From: Endothia cerciana
Lineage: Eukaryota > Ascomycota > Sordariomycetes > Diaporthales > Cryphonectriaceae
Direction: 5' to 3'
NCBI GenBank assembly: GCA_026119935.1
Contig: JALRMH010000008.1
Coordinates: 868,001 to 932,000 of the forward strand
Length of the DNA: 64,000 nucleotides
The notes below the pieces were generated by a model that was not told the DNA's origin, made no database searches, and was given only the letters and a program-made list of their open reading frames with translations. This document shows, in pieces, positions 34,684-45,761 of this stretch. How positions within the stretch are numbered: position 1 is the first letter of the stretch; every line of letters begins with the position of its first letter. The position numbers and the translations under genes were made by a program.

Positions 34684-35331
34684 ATGGACAACAGCGATTT
34701 ACTAGGCCATCATTGTCCAGGTCAAAGAAGAAATCAGGGCGAGGGGTATAAGGATGCAATCCTTTGACTTTAGTCTAGGGATACCGATATGTTCATGCAT
34801 TTCGAAGGCTATTGACAGCAGGAATGAAAGATATTGAATAGTCCGATACCTGCAATAGTGAGGGCTCCAAGGTTATTCTCAGTGCTTAGATGCCTTATCT
34901 GCTCAGTGCAATGAACTTATGAATAAGATGTTGTTCTTAGCCACCTGTTGTGAATCTTTTTATGAAACAAGGTGTACAGGTGCATTTGCGTTTCTTTCTT
35001 CCCCCAAATATTGCCTTTTGCCAGCAGGCACTGCGTAGGATCGTTGGGACCCAGGATTGTCGCAAAAGGATGTCAAAACCATTCCCTTACATAGGGCAGT
35101 GTGGGCCACTGTTGTTCATCAGATTGCATCAGTTCTAGCCTTGCGAGTTCTAAGTTTTGGATAGTGGGAGGAGACAATCGAGTGATGGTACAAGATGGAA
35201 GCAGCTTGACGAGGAGAAACTAGTGATGACAATGTCCCTGTCTTCGCTGGAGAAGTGCTAATTAATGCCGTCTATGCCAGAACTCCAGACCATTTACAGA
35301 ATTCCTTGGAATAGTTATCTGATGACTCGGA
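34684..35331. other. convergent 3' spacer
   Basis: This lies between the stops of the chitosanase-like gene (plus) and the citrate synthase (minus). It is AT-rich and likely holds both 3' UTRs. No gene was recognised. Confidence 0.5.
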
Positions 35332-36891
35332 TCACAACCTGCTCTTGTTCCACAGACGGCCAGTTTCATCCTTGTAAGAAGCCAATGCATGCCTCTTGTT
35401 GTCGCCCCCGTGCTCAACCTTGACGGGAGCGTCGAACACAGTCGCCCCCGCCTTCTCAGTTCGCTTGTCCGTCTCGACGTAGTCCCTCTCGCCCTCCCCG
35501 ACATAGATCTGCCTGGGCCTCCAGATCTTGACGCCGCCGGCCTGCAGCATCTGCTGCCTCCAGTGAGCCAGCCATCCCGCACACCGAGGCACGGCAAAGA
35601 GGACAGGATAGAAGTCCAGCGGGAAGCCCATCGCCTGGTAGATCAGGCCGGAGTAGAAGTCCACGTTGGGGTACAGGTTCCGGCTCCGCATGAACTCGCT
35701 CTTCCGGGCGTAGTCCGCCAGGGCCAGCGCGGTGTCGAGAAGCTGGTTGCGGCCCGTGACCTTGAAGACCTCCTCGGCCAGTCTCCTGATGGCCGTCGAA
35801 CGCGGGTCCACGTTCTTGTACACCCGGTGGCCGAAGCCGACGAGCACGCGCTCCCGCTTCTCGACCTTCTCCATGAAGGCCGGGACGTTGTCGGGCGAGC
35901 CGATCTCTATCAGCATGCGGATGGCGCTCTCGGAGGCGCCTCCGTGCGACGGACCGTACAGGGCTGCACATGCGGCGGCGACGGCGGAGTAGGGGTCGAC
36001 GAGGGAGCTTCCGACCTGCAGGACCGTTGCTGTGGAGCAGTTGACCTCGTGGTCCGCGTGGATTATGAACAGTGCATCCAGCGCCCTCTCAAGGACGGGA
36101 TGGGGCCGGTACTCGTAGCCCGACAGGTTGTCGAGCAGGTACAGGAAGTTGCCGGTGTAAGACAGACCCTGGGCAGGCCGGTTGAAGGGCCGCCCTTGTC
36201 GCATCCGGTACGAAGCGGCGGCGAGGGTGGGGGCCTTGCCGATGATCCGGAGAATCTGCTTGTCCAGCACCTGGAGGGCCTCCATGTTCCCTGACGCAGC
36301 GGCCGTGTAGAGCTTCTGGCCGGCGAGAGAAGGGTTGGCCTCCGGCGCGAAGGCGCCGAGGGTGGCAAAGGCGGATGTCAACATCGACATGGGGTGAGAG
36401 TCGTACCGGAAGCTCTTGAACATGTTCTCGATGTCAGTGTGGACGTATGTGTGGTGCATAACGTCCTCCGACCACTGCTGATACTGCGGCCTGGTCGGCA
36501 GCTCGCCATACATGAGCAGGAACGCCGTCTCGAGGAAGTCGCTCTTGTCCACGAGCTGCTGGATCGGATACCCGCGGTACCTGAGGATGCCGTCCTGGCC
36601 GTTGATGTAGGTAATCTTGCTGTGCACGACGGCCGTGTTCATGTACGCCGGGTCGTACACGCGGAGGCCCTGTTCAGTCTCATCCTCGGCCCTGTCGCCG
36701 TCCGGCCGGGCCTTGATCTTCTTGAAGTCGGTGGCGAGGATCGAGTTGTTCTTGATAGGCACCTCATACGCCCGACCAGTCCGGTTGTCCACCACGGTCA
36801 GGGACGGGCGCGGCTCTTTTCTGCTGACGGTGACCATCTCCGGTGGGGTTGATCTGAAGGCGGTCGGACGTGCTTCCTGCAGGCTCTTCAC
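35332..36891 (-). CDS. citrate synthase-family enzyme with peroxisomal targeting signal
   Basis: It condenses oxaloacetate with an acyl-CoA (acetyl-CoA in the standard reaction). It is an intronless 519-residue protein. Active-site elements are intact: His in HADHEVNCST, His in YGPSHGGAS and Asp in YPNVDFYSG; VGFGHRVYKNVDPR is the classic oxaloacetate-binding stretch. The last three residues are SRL, a consensus type-1 peroxisomal signal, and the N-terminus does not look mitochondrial. It is therefore probably a glyoxylate-cycle or specialised peroxisomal isoform rather than the Krebs-cycle enzyme. Fungal citrate synthase-like proteins of this type also act as alkylcitrate or methylcitrate synthases in some pathways, and sequence alone does not decide. 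It is followed on the same strand by the lipase gene upstream, with an 874 bp spacer. Confidence 0.95.
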   Translation of the reverse strand: MKSLQEARPTAFRSTPPEMVTVSRKEPRPSLTVVDNRTGRAYEVPIKNNSILATDFKKIKARPDGDRAEDETEQGLRVYDPAYMNTAVVHSKITYINGQDGILRYRGYPIQQLVDKSDFLETAFLLMYGELPTRPQYQQWSEDVMHHTYVHTDIENMFKSFRYDSHPMSMLTSAFATLGAFAPEANPSLAGQKLYTAAASGNMEALQVLDKQILRIIGKAPTLAAASYRMRQGRPFNRPAQGLSYTGNFLYLLDNLSGYEYRPHPVLERALDALFIIHADHEVNCSTATVLQVGSSLVDPYSAVAAACAALYGPSHGGASESAIRMLIEIGSPDNVPAFMEKVEKRERVLVGFGHRVYKNVDPRSTAIRRLAEEVFKVTGRNQLLDTALALADYARKSEFMRSRNLYPNVDFYSGLIYQAMGFPLDFYPVLFAVPRCAGWLAHWRQQMLQAGGVKIWRPRQIYVGEGERDYVETDKRTEKAGATVFDAPVKVEHGGDNKRHALASYKDETGRLWNKSRL

Positions 36892-37765
36892 CCGGTTGAA
36901 AGGATGCTCTCATACGCCCAGGGACGTGGAAGGTGTGTGAGGCCGAGATGTAGAGGTGAGGACAACAGCAGTCCCGCTGGCATGTGATGGCAGGACAACC
37001 CAAGACCCGGATTCCCCGAAAGTTGTCCACAAGATTCATTCCGGGCCTGCAGTGCCTCGGTATCGAGGTGGCCCTAACCAGATCTGGTTAGCTTTCCTCA
37101 GATATAAAATGGATATAAACAGACTGGGGTTTTGATCGTGACTGTGATGCACTCGAAGAGAGTCTGAAAGGAGTCTTGTCTCGAGGACTGCTTACCGTCA
37201 ATCCCGACGGATCTACCTGCCTAGGGTTACACCTGGCTCTGATGTAATGGCCGTGGCACTGGATCCTTTTTCTTTGTGCAATACGACTGCTGCACTCTCC
37301 GCTCAGCGCGAGTCTGCAGGCCGTTCTTTTGAGTCCCGGTCGCCTTTCCTATCGATATTCCGTGACCGTCGGGCGCCTACTTTTGTCTGTGCCGGGCATT
37401 ATACAACCTCTGCTTACAAGGCTACCGGTATGCCACGGCCTCACCGACTGTACCCGCTCATCCGAGCGGACTCGCCATGTCTGGCTGCTCCTGTTCTCTT
37501 TCCTATTACCCCACGTCTAACACATGGACCTTGGCGACACTTGCAAAGAGAACGGATTGCCTGCATTCGACGGACGAGCCTCCAGTTAAAGTCTCTCCAG
37601 TGTGCTGGAGAAATCTCACAGACCTCCTATCACCTCCAAGGTTTAGAGGCCAAAGTGTGTTTTTAAAGATGTTCTAAGATAATATCCATTTCACGACCGA
37701 CAAGTATGCTTCGGCCAGGAACCCCTGAAGGAGGAGAGTTTCTTTCTTCCTTCTTCTCTCCTTTC
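36892..37765. other. spacer between lipase and citrate synthase genes
   Basis: Both flanking genes are on the minus strand, so this holds the citrate synthase promoter and the lipase 3' UTR. No gene was recognised. A plus-strand open frame at 37247-37666 has no domain. Confidence 0.45.
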
Positions 37766-39071
37766 ACTGCGCATAACCTATTGTTACTTCATGTTAGTCC
37801 ATGTGATACGGGTTAGACAGAGCACGGGGCTGGGAAGAGAACTCACTTTTCATGGCCGGCTCCGTAGAGCTCTTGTTCGGACTCAGGATCAACGTCGCTA
37901 AGGAATACACAAGCGTATTCTCCGTCATGAACAGATCTTCCAGCTCCAGCCCCGGGGCCAGGTAGCTCCCACAGACACTATCTATGTCGACCCTCGCCAG
38001 AAGGCCCGGGCCGTCGTTGGCCAGGGCGTCCTTCGCCAGCGCAAACGCGAGGGGGTGGACCATGACCGTCTCATGCCCGTAGTACGAGCCCGCGACCTGG
38101 CCGGAACACACCTCCTGCACCTGGGCGTTCGTCACGCCCACGCCGCGCACGTCGGCCAGCACGGCCGACGCGTTGGGCCCGGTCTGCGGCTGGACAATCT
38201 CGTCGGTGGCGGAGTAGATGAGGGTCGTCGGCACGTAGGCCGAGTCCCCGCCGTCGGCGATCAGGGCCCGGACGAAGGCGCTCATCCACTCGGCCTGCAG
38301 CCACCCGGCGGGCAGGGCGGCGGACCCGAGGAGCGCGCTGACGAGCTGGCTGCCCCTGTACCCGGGCGAGAAGCCGACGTGGTCCGAGACGACGGCCCGC
38401 GTGGAGGGCCAGTACTTGTAGGCCCACTGCGCGTCGAGGTTCCCCTGCGAGAAGCCGAGCACGGCGACCCGGCTGCCGTTGCTGACGCGCGAGACGTAGT
38501 GGATGGCGTACGCGACGAACTCGGCGTTCCCCTGGTAGTCGCCGTTGAGGTTGCCGGGGACGTTCAGCCAGACCGGGTCGCCGAACGACCCGTCCCCCTG
38601 GAGCAGCGGGATCCAGGACCCGACGAAGCTCACGTAGCCCGGGTTCCCGGTCCCGCCGCAGAGGATCACGGGCTGCGGCGCGCCGGCGGCGCCGTACTGG
38701 AAGCCCTGCGGGATGTAGATCGCACTGCGGAGGGTGTCCTCGTCAAAGTCGTACGGCGCGTCGTCGGCTGACACGGAGGGGAAGATGGCCGGCGACGGCT
38801 CGATGGGGTTGTCATTGTCGTCGCCCGCCTCGCCCGTGAGCAGACCGACAATGTCGGCCACGACACCGGCAAGGCTGACGGTCGTCAGGCCTTTGAGCAC
38901 GAGGTCGGCGGCGAATGTCGACAGGCTTTCGGTCGAGTTGTAGGTGCTCTCCAGGGAGGCGAAGGCGGCCTCGACCGAGCTGGGCGAAGACCTCTCGGCT
39001 TCGTGAGTGCCATGCGCCGCGGCGCTGACAAGCATGCCCGCCAGGGCGAGGAGACGGCGTGGGAGGGGCAT
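37766..39071 (-). CDS. secreted CALB-like lipase (alpha/beta hydrolase)
   Basis: It resembles Candida antarctica lipase B-type enzymes. A signal peptide (MPLPRRLLALAGMLVSAAAHG) is present. The nucleophile is Ser208 in LGFSQGNLDAQWA, followed by an acid in YSATDEIVQP and a His in HETVMVHPLAF. The oxyanion/strand region is PVILCGGTGNPGYVSFVGSW. The main exon is 39071-37847. It can be read straight to a stop at 37794-37796. However, a strong splice pair lies inside the end: GTGAGT donor at 37846 and an AATAG acceptor at 37780, with a GACTAAC branch point. I use this 67-nt intron, which gives a short C-terminus (AMKSYAQ), a stop at 37766-37768 and 412 residues. The unspliced alternative is 425 residues. 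Several NxS/T sequons suggest glycosylation. The substrate (lipid, polyester) is unknown. Confidence 0.9.
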
Positions 39072-39804
39072 CCTGAGGTCAGATACCGCTCACAAACAAG
39101 AGGACATCAGCCATCAACGGAGGGGGTGGGGGGAGGCACGCCCGGAACTTCCTCCCAGCGGGCCCTGGGGTCTTTTACATTCTCTGCTTTTGTATCATAT
39201 AGCTACGGGTTTTCTTCTATGAGCAGTCCCAACGTCCATAGCCCAAGGGCTTTCCTATAAGGATCGCCCCTTGTGGGGACGCCGGGATTGGAAGGGGCAG
39301 GTGAATCCTCCAACGTCTTGTATTCGGGGGGTACAAATTGTTTAGGCTCCAAAGTGCTTACTGTCAGTGATGCCGGCATGGGTATAATCTGGGAAAACCC
39401 TCGACTGGCATTCCGTCTAATTGGTAGTTACGCGAGGTTCCACGCCGCATTCCTCCGGTTGGGCTATTGGGCCAGTATACAACCCAGATTTAGCGGTTAT
39501 GATTATTGCCAACTAGCGTCCTCCCCCCTCCCCCTCCCCCCAACCCTTGCCTTCTCGCCGTGTTGGGAAATCCTTGCTGGAACTCTTTCGAAAGCCGGCT
39601 TGACCTTGCGGACCTCGATTACACGCACTCATTGTGATATGATGACCTTGCGAGTCTCGGAGACAGGGACCATATCGATATGAAGGGACTCTAGCTGACA
39701 TGCTCGTCCTGGTATTCACTAGAGTTGACTGTAACAACGGACTCCTGGTCCAAAGCGACGCAGGTGCTGCTCGTCCTCGTGAAGGAGGAGCTGTGAGAGG
39801 AGGC

Positions 39805-39829
39805 TATATATATATATATATATATATAT
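39805..39829. repeat. (TA)n microsatellite
   Basis: A pure TA dinucleotide run of 25 bases in intergenic DNA. Confidence 0.9.
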
Positions 39830-40303
39830 GTGCCATTAATCCCTCTTACTCACGCCCCGAGAAACATAATTAGGCCTTGACTCTTTCATATATCCCCCGT
39901 TAGGAGCCGCGGATCAAAGAAAGGTCAGCTGCGGAGACTCCTGGTCACCAACGATGGGATGTCATGTATGGGTCATTCGAGTGTACCAGTATTATTTCTT
40001 GACACTTTTGGGATTGATAGCTTGCTTTTTGGAATGCGGAGTGCTGCACGACACCTTGAGCAGGGAGCCGTGGTGCGCTGGAGATCTGTATCAGTGGCAG
40101 GGGCTTAGTACCGCGGAGTGAAGCCCCGTAGCACACCCCCTTCCGCCCTATGCCTGACCGAAAAAAGAACGAGTGACCTTGGCAACTCTCCTCCAAATGA
40201 CTTTTCTCAAGAGCGAAACTTCAACATGCAAGAGGTTATGCCGCAGTCCTTTAGATTCATCCCTCACACAAGATAATCACCTGGTGATAATCGTGTTTAC
40301 AAG

Positions 40304-40336
<33 letters not shown>

Positions 40337-40344
40337 AAAAAAAA
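40304..40344. repeat. (CA)n microsatellite followed by poly-A
   Basis: Fourteen CA units are followed directly by 13 A's. The tract ends 34 bases before the stop of the oxalate decarboxylase (minus strand), so it lies in its 3' UTR. Confidence 0.9.
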
Positions 40345-40378
40345 CAACAACCAAAAACCACCACCTGAAACCCACGCC

Positions 40379-41956
40379 TTACAGCTCCTTCTCGTCCTCG
40401 TCAGCCCCGCCCTTCGTCTTGTCGAAACTGACCCTGGCCTTCGTGACAGGGTCCTTCTTGGCGTCCTTGATCTCCGCCAGGAACTTCTCCGCGTTCTCCG
40501 GGTCGCCCTTGAACAGGTGGTCCGCGACCATACGCCGCGGCGTCTCGCCCAGCCACTGGAAGAGGGAGAAGTCCTGGAACTGGTCCGCCCTGAAGACCTC
40601 GAGCATCTCGACGGGCTCGTCGCCGATGTTCTCGACGAAGTGGCCGTGGTTCCTCGGGACGATGCCGACGTCGCCAGGGACGTAGTCGAAGGTCCTCGCG
40701 GTGCCCTCGGCGGCGAAGATGGTGATACGCGCCTTGCCGCGGAGGAAGAAGTTCCACTCGTCCGCGTTGGGGTGCCAGTGCATCTCGCGCAGCGCCCCCG
40801 GCTGGATGACGGCGTGCGCGGCGGCGACCGTCTTGGAGATGGGGAAGTTGGTCGAGTCGGTGATGCGGACCTCGCCGCCAGAGGTCACGATCGGTTCCTG
40901 CGCCAGCATCCTGTGGGAGAAGTTGAGCTTGGACTTCTTGACGTGCCGGCCCTCCGGGCGCTCCTCGTCGATGGAGCCCGGGTTGGACCCCTGGAAGATG
41001 TACTTCTCGCCGGCCGGGAGGTGCTTGAAGACCTCAGGGTCGAGGTGGAAATTCTCGGCGATGACGGACTTGGGAGTGTGCGCTGGGGTAACGCGATGTT
41101 TAGCATGCAGCCAGATCCGGGGCGCCCTTTTTGGGGGGGGGGGGAAGAAGAGATGGGAAGGGCCTACCAAGCCAGTCCGTCAGGATGAAGGTGCTCTCCT
41201 CGGAGAAGCGGCCGTCGTCGAAGATGAGCAGGAACTCGGTGCCGTTGGCGCTCAGGCCCTGAAGGCTGTGCGGCACGCCGCTGGGAAAGTACCACAGGTC
41301 GCCCTTCTCGAGGTCATCGATGAAGTTGCCCCCCTCGTAGTCCAGGGCGGTGACGCGCACCGACCCGTCGAGGACATATGCCCACTCGGCCTCCTTGTGC
41401 CAGTGCAGCTCGCGGATGACGCCCTCGCCCAGCCGCATGTTGACGCTGGCCAGCTCGTTCGAGGTCGGCAGCTCGCGCACGGTGGTCTGCCGGGTCCAGC
41501 CCCCCTCCTGTAGCAGAGCAACGACGCCGTCAGCAGGGGGGGTTCTCTCCTCATGAGGGAGGGGGGGAGGGGACAGCTTTGACGCGCCTCGATCCTCACG
41601 TGCGAATCTGCGAAGCTCCACCGCATGTTCGCCATGTTGCCGTGATCCGTGCTCGGCGGCCGGACGATGTTTGGGTTCTGCCGCGAGCGGCTCGGGTTCC
41701 AGGGCCCCAGGACGGACTGGCCCCAGCCATTGCGCCAAGGCAGAGGGTCGACGTCGTCCCTGTCGGGGTCCACGGCCCGGTCATAAGGGTCGCGGTAGTC
41801 AGGAGAGTATGGGTTCCTTGTGGCCTTGGCGCTGGTCAGGTACTTCTCTGGGAGCTCGAGACCGGCAGCCAGACGCTGTTGGGGCGAGTCCCGGTGGGGG
41901 ACAGCTCGAGACAGGCCCGCGAGGGAGGTGGTCAGGAGGAGCTGTGGGACGAGCAT
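40379..41956 (-). CDS. oxalate decarboxylase (secreted bicupin)
   Basis: Predicted Mn-dependent conversion of oxalate to formate and CO2 outside the cell. Exons on the minus strand are 41956-41600, 41507-41168 and 41082-40379 (466 residues). A signal peptide is present (MLVPQLLLTTSLAGLSRAVP). Cupin 1 has HWHKEAEW and VPHSLQG; cupin 2 has HWHPNADEW and RNHGHFVENIG, so each domain keeps the three His and one Glu that bind metal. The lid of cupin 1 reads SEES in FSEESTFILTDWL, keeping the Glu that in B. subtilis OxdC (SENS lid) is needed for decarboxylation rather than oxidation. The first intron (92 nt) uses a GTGAGG donor and joins FADSH to EGGWTRQ. This is about four residues shorter than usual at that point, so the donor is the least certain junction. 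Both introns carry long C-rich tracts. Confidence 0.93.
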
Positions 41957-43381
41957 GATGATATCGGGTCGCCTTGGTAGCAGAGAGGAGGCGTATGGCT
42001 CTCAAAGAAAAAATCCAAAAAAATAATAGTAGCAGTACTGATAGAACCCGAGAGAGGTTGGGAGGTGAAGGGGGCCAACCATATTTGTATCGAGATGTAC
42101 TTTACATATTATAGTGTAGTATCCGCCCAGCGTGGTGGTTGTGGTATCATGTCTGAAAGTCTGTAGCGTCACCATTGCATCCGGGCAAGGTACCTGCAGG
42201 GGGGAGCTACACATGCCAACGGTACCCCAAGCCACGACAGAGGAGGGCCCTATACCAGGTAGGCCCCCCATAACCCTAGCACTGCTCGCCCCGCCTGGCC
42301 CGTCCTCCCCCACCCCCACGAACTGGACTTTTTGGGGGGGGGGGGGGGAATCCAGGCGGGCATCTGGCGGTCCCGCTGCAGCTCCTCGAGGTCACCACAC
42401 CCGCCCGGCCTGCCCTGGATGTCCCATGTATACCACTATGTAGCAGTCAGGCCATTGTCAGAACTTCCTCGGGCGAGGTGGTCTGCCCTTGAAACGGCGA
42501 CGACGAGTTGCCGAGCAAACACCGAGAACCTGCGAGGTGGTCCGGCTGGATTCTCAGTTGGGCTCCCAGCTGGAGAGTTTGCGGGGGGGGGGGGTAAAGG
42601 TGTTTGGGGGTGCTGGGGTGGCTCTATGCCACGCTACAGCAGAGCTGGCCCTGCTGGAGCCGGCCTAGGCCACCCAATCCTGCGAGCCCGACAAGGGTGA
42701 ATAGGTGTTGTCGATGCGGGTTTGGTGATATGTGACAAGTCCTCCTCAGCCGCTGCTGCGGTGCTGTACTACCATGCTATGTAGTATCGAACCCTGCATA
42801 CATACAATATTGGTCAGGACCGAGGTAGGATGGCCTTGTCGAGAAGGATTAATCTTCTCTGGCGGTAGATCTATCCGGCGTGGACGGGTTCCTACGGACG
42901 TCTCGTCGCCGACGCGGGATGGGAATATCGCTGGGGCGCAGGTACACACACCAAGGCGCTCTGTCGCGGGCGGCCAAGGTTCTCTTTGGGCTCAGGGCTC
43001 TGACAGGCCATGAGCAGAGCAGCCGCTGCAGGTCTTGTCAACCCCCAGTCCTTGAGGGCTTCTGCTTTTCCCATCCTACACAAGATACGCCAGGGTTTGC
43101 GCGGATGTCGCCCCGGTGTTGACGTGGTGATGGAGTCTGTGAGGTGAACTCTGTTTCTCGAAACCCGCTAAAACAAACCCCCGCAGTGACGACAGCGAGC
43201 CAGGGTTTGCCGTGGTACCACAGTACTATACTGTACTGTACTGTACTGTACTGTACTATAATAAGCGTGTCGTCAAGAACCCGGGGCCGCAGCTCACAGC
43301 CACCAAGAAACCTCTCTTGCCTCTGAGAACCTCGACTGACATCCGGAGAGGGCTGACATCCCCAACCTACGAAGACAAGCC
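41957..43381. other. divergent spacer, oxalate decarboxylase / DUF1275 gene
   Basis: The 1.4 kb spacer lies between two start codons facing away from each other and must include both promoters. It contains a T5G15 tract (42329-42348), a G12 run (42583-42594) and a CTGTA tandem repeat. No gene was recognised. Confidence 0.5.
43231..43255. repeat. (CTGTA)5 tandem repeat
   Basis: Five perfect 5-base units, flanked by degenerate copies from about 43222 to 43260. It lies some 125 bp before the DUF1275 start codon. Confidence 0.85.
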
Positions 43382-44292
43382 ATGAGCCAGACCAGTGGGT
43401 ACGGCACTGCTGGGCAGGATGCGGCAGCCGCCCTGACCAATCACGGCCGGAACCTGGCAGACGGCGAGGAGCAGCCGCTCCTGAACGGCGACTCGTCTCG
43501 CCCAAAGTCCCTCGTCGGCCAGGTGCGCAGGGCGGCGAGGGCCGAGATCAGGCGCGACTGGGCAGATGTCGTGCTCATCTTCTGCTACGCCATCACGGGC
43601 CTGCTGGACAGCGCCTCCATCTCGATATGGGGCTCCTTCGTGTCGATGCAGACAGGTGAGCCCTAGGGCCCCCCAAACCCCCGGCCTCGTGCTGATGGAT
43701 GACCGCAGGCAACACCGTCTACATCGGCCTCGGCCTCTCGGCGCCCAGCCAGAGCAGGCGGTGGATCAAGTCCGGCACGTCGCTCCTCAGCTTCTGCGTC
43801 GGCTCCTTCTTCTTCAGCCGCTTCCACCACCTCCTCTCCCCTAAGCGGCGCGCCACCCTCGTCGCCTCCTTCGCCGCCCAGACCCTGCTGTGCGCCGCCG
43901 CCGCCGCCATCGTCACCTTCGGCCCCGCCGGCTACGGGCCCGACGACGTCACCTGGGACGTCCTGGTGCCCATCGCCCTCGTCGCCTTCCAGGCCTGCGG
44001 CCAGGCCGTCACGAGCCGCGCCCTCGGGTACAACGCCCTCACGAGCGTCGTCCTGACGAGCATCTACTGCGACCTCTTCAGCGACGCCGACCTCTTCCGC
44101 CCGCGCAACGCCGAGCGGAACCGCAGGGTCGGCGCCCCGCTCATGCTCCTCGTCGGCGCCCTGATGGGCGGGCTGTTTGCCCGCAGCGACCTGGGCATCG
44201 CCGGCGCCCTGTGGACCGCGTCGGCCATGAAGCTCTTGGTCGTCGTGATGTGGCTCTTCTGGCCCGGGGAGGACTCGGACGGCGGGGAATGA
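43382..44292 (+). CDS. DUF1275 (YoaK-type) membrane protein
   Basis: Two exons, 43382-43655 and 43709-44292, are joined over a 53-nt intron (GTGAGC donor, CGCAG acceptor) and give 285 residues. A hydrophilic N-terminal stretch of about 55 residues is followed by several hydrophobic segments: WADVVLIFCYAITGLLDSAS, GTSLLSFCVGSFFFSRF, the AAQTLLCAAAAAIVTFG region, VPIALVAFQACGQAVTSRAL and a C-terminal pair. Family signatures are the GLLDSASI start, FVSMQTGNTVYIGLGL across the splice, and the late segment NALTSVVLTSIYCDL with RRVGAPLMLLVGALMGG. The family is widespread in bacteria and fungi and its transport or other activity is not established. It is likely in the plasma or an organelle membrane. 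No signal peptide is seen. Confidence 0.92.
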
Positions 44293-45006
44293 TAGCTACA
44301 GGGCGAGGAGAGCAGCTCACGATCCCCTAGGTTAGGGTTAATCAAAATCGTCTGTCTTCCTTTGTTTTTCTCCTTTTTTTGGGGGGGGGGGCTTTGGCAG
44401 GGGAAGATTAAACGTCATAGAGATGCCACAGCATACACTTAGAAGAGACCAGAGAATCCCACTAGATGCGAAGTCACATCTGCTGTGCTTGCACCTGTGC
44501 TCGTCATCCGAGAACGTGGTGTGGAGGTGTAGTGTCGTCTGGCTCCGCGGACCTTCCACGGAGGAGCCGAGAACTTATGTTTCGACTACACCGAGCTGTT
44601 GGATCACCTTGGCGAGCTGGCCGCTTTACGGGCGAGCTGGCCTCCACGATCGGCCCGCAGCAGTGGAGAGGACATGATGAAGGGTGGAAGCCCGGGTCGC
44701 AACTGTTCATTGCTGTCCTCGCCGTCTTGCCCTTCAAAACTGGCCGCCACGGATCATCCGGGATCGGTCGCGCCGTATTTGAGGGCAGTTGTACAGCTCT
44801 AGCCGCAGACCTCCTGGCATGTATAGATAGTTCGCAAGATACAGAGGCATATTATCATGCATCTCTGGGGGGCAAACCAACCAAAATCCACTCATAACAT
44901 CATCAAGAGACGAGAATCGGTAAACATACGAAGCACTCACCCCAAGCTAAAGGTCTAATAAAACACTCACACACTGGCTTACAAAGTCACCATTACCTGC
45001 TTCAAA
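44293..45006. other. spacer between DUF1275 and the 112-residue protein gene
   Basis: It contains a T7G11 tract at 44374-44391, probably in the DUF1275 3' UTR, and the promoter of the next gene. No gene was recognised. Confidence 0.5.
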
Positions 45007-45462
45007 ATGGCGTACAGCAACCTGGCGGACCTAAACTCGGCCACCCTGGGCGCCAGGATGCCAGAGATCACACTCGCAGATGGCACGGTCGTGCAGACGG
45101 GGACCGTTGGGTATGTCGGAGCGCCCACCCCCCTCAAATTGCGCTGCCTAGCCTGGCAGAAAGATATAGCGCGACGGCAGGGGAAAAGAATCTCTCGTAT
45201 GTGATCACAGGGCTGACGGCTCCACAGTGCTCTCCTCGTCAACATCAGATCCTACAACAGGGCGTACGCCGAGGGCGACGAGGCCACCATGGAGAAGCTC
45301 AGAGACGCCATGAAGGCCCCACTGCCTATGCTGGACCGCATCGGCCTCTTCGAGGTGCTTTTCACTGCGCAGGAGATGGTCGACAGTGCTGGTGATAACG
45401 AGGGTAGGAGGGCCTTTGGACAGATATTCCTTGACTATAAGAAGGCCCAGAAGGGAAATTGA
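45007..45462 (+). CDS. small conserved-looking protein with LADGTxVQTGTV motif (DUF7709-like?)
   Basis: Two exons, 45007-45110 and 45228-45462, are joined over a 117-nt intron (GTATGT donor, TCCACAG acceptor) and encode 112 residues. The exon joint gives a smooth TVQTGTVGALLVNIRSYN-type sequence. The N-terminal half contains MPEITLADGTVVQTGTVG and the rest is mainly helical and charged. From memory this pattern occurs in small bacterial and fungal proteins grouped as DUF7709, of unknown function; that assignment is unverified. There is no signal peptide or membrane span. It lies 300 bp from the 3' end of the aldo-keto reductase, convergent with it, so its transcription unit is separate. Confidence 0.78.
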
Positions 45463-45761
45463 TGAGACTTTCCTTGCCTGGTGCGGCGTGCCTAGTAGAC
45501 ATTCAGAAACAAGAGGAATCGGGGAGTTAATTAGATGGCAGATGGTATTATATTTGAGACTACATCTCAGCCCGCGAACGTGAGCATGACCACGCTTACT
45601 CCTCTTCTCATGAACTTGCTGCCCACCGTTATGACTTGAAGCTCAGCTTAGCAGGTACCATATATATATATATACATATTAGCTTTATACTAGAAAGTCA
45701 ACGACAATCTTCGAAATTTTTAGACGCTTCGGGTCTTTGAGTCTCTCAATGCTTCAGATCC
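45463..45761. other. convergent 3' spacer
   Basis: This AT-rich spacer contains a TATATATATATATA-like stretch near 45660 and shared 3' UTRs. No gene is seen. Confidence 0.5.

Larger units (their letters stand above)
39072..40378. other. spacer between oxalate decarboxylase and lipase genes
   Basis: It holds the lipase promoter (minus) and the 3' UTR of the oxalate decarboxylase, plus a TA run and a CA/A run. No gene was recognised. Confidence 0.5.

Noticed and set aside
35389..36294. 301-residue plus-strand open frame
   Set aside because: It is the antisense shadow of the citrate synthase in very GC-rich DNA. It is Val/Leu/Asp-rich and has no domain.
38055..38771. 238-residue plus-strand open frame
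   Set aside because: Antisense shadow of the CALB-like lipase, caused by high GC at third positions.
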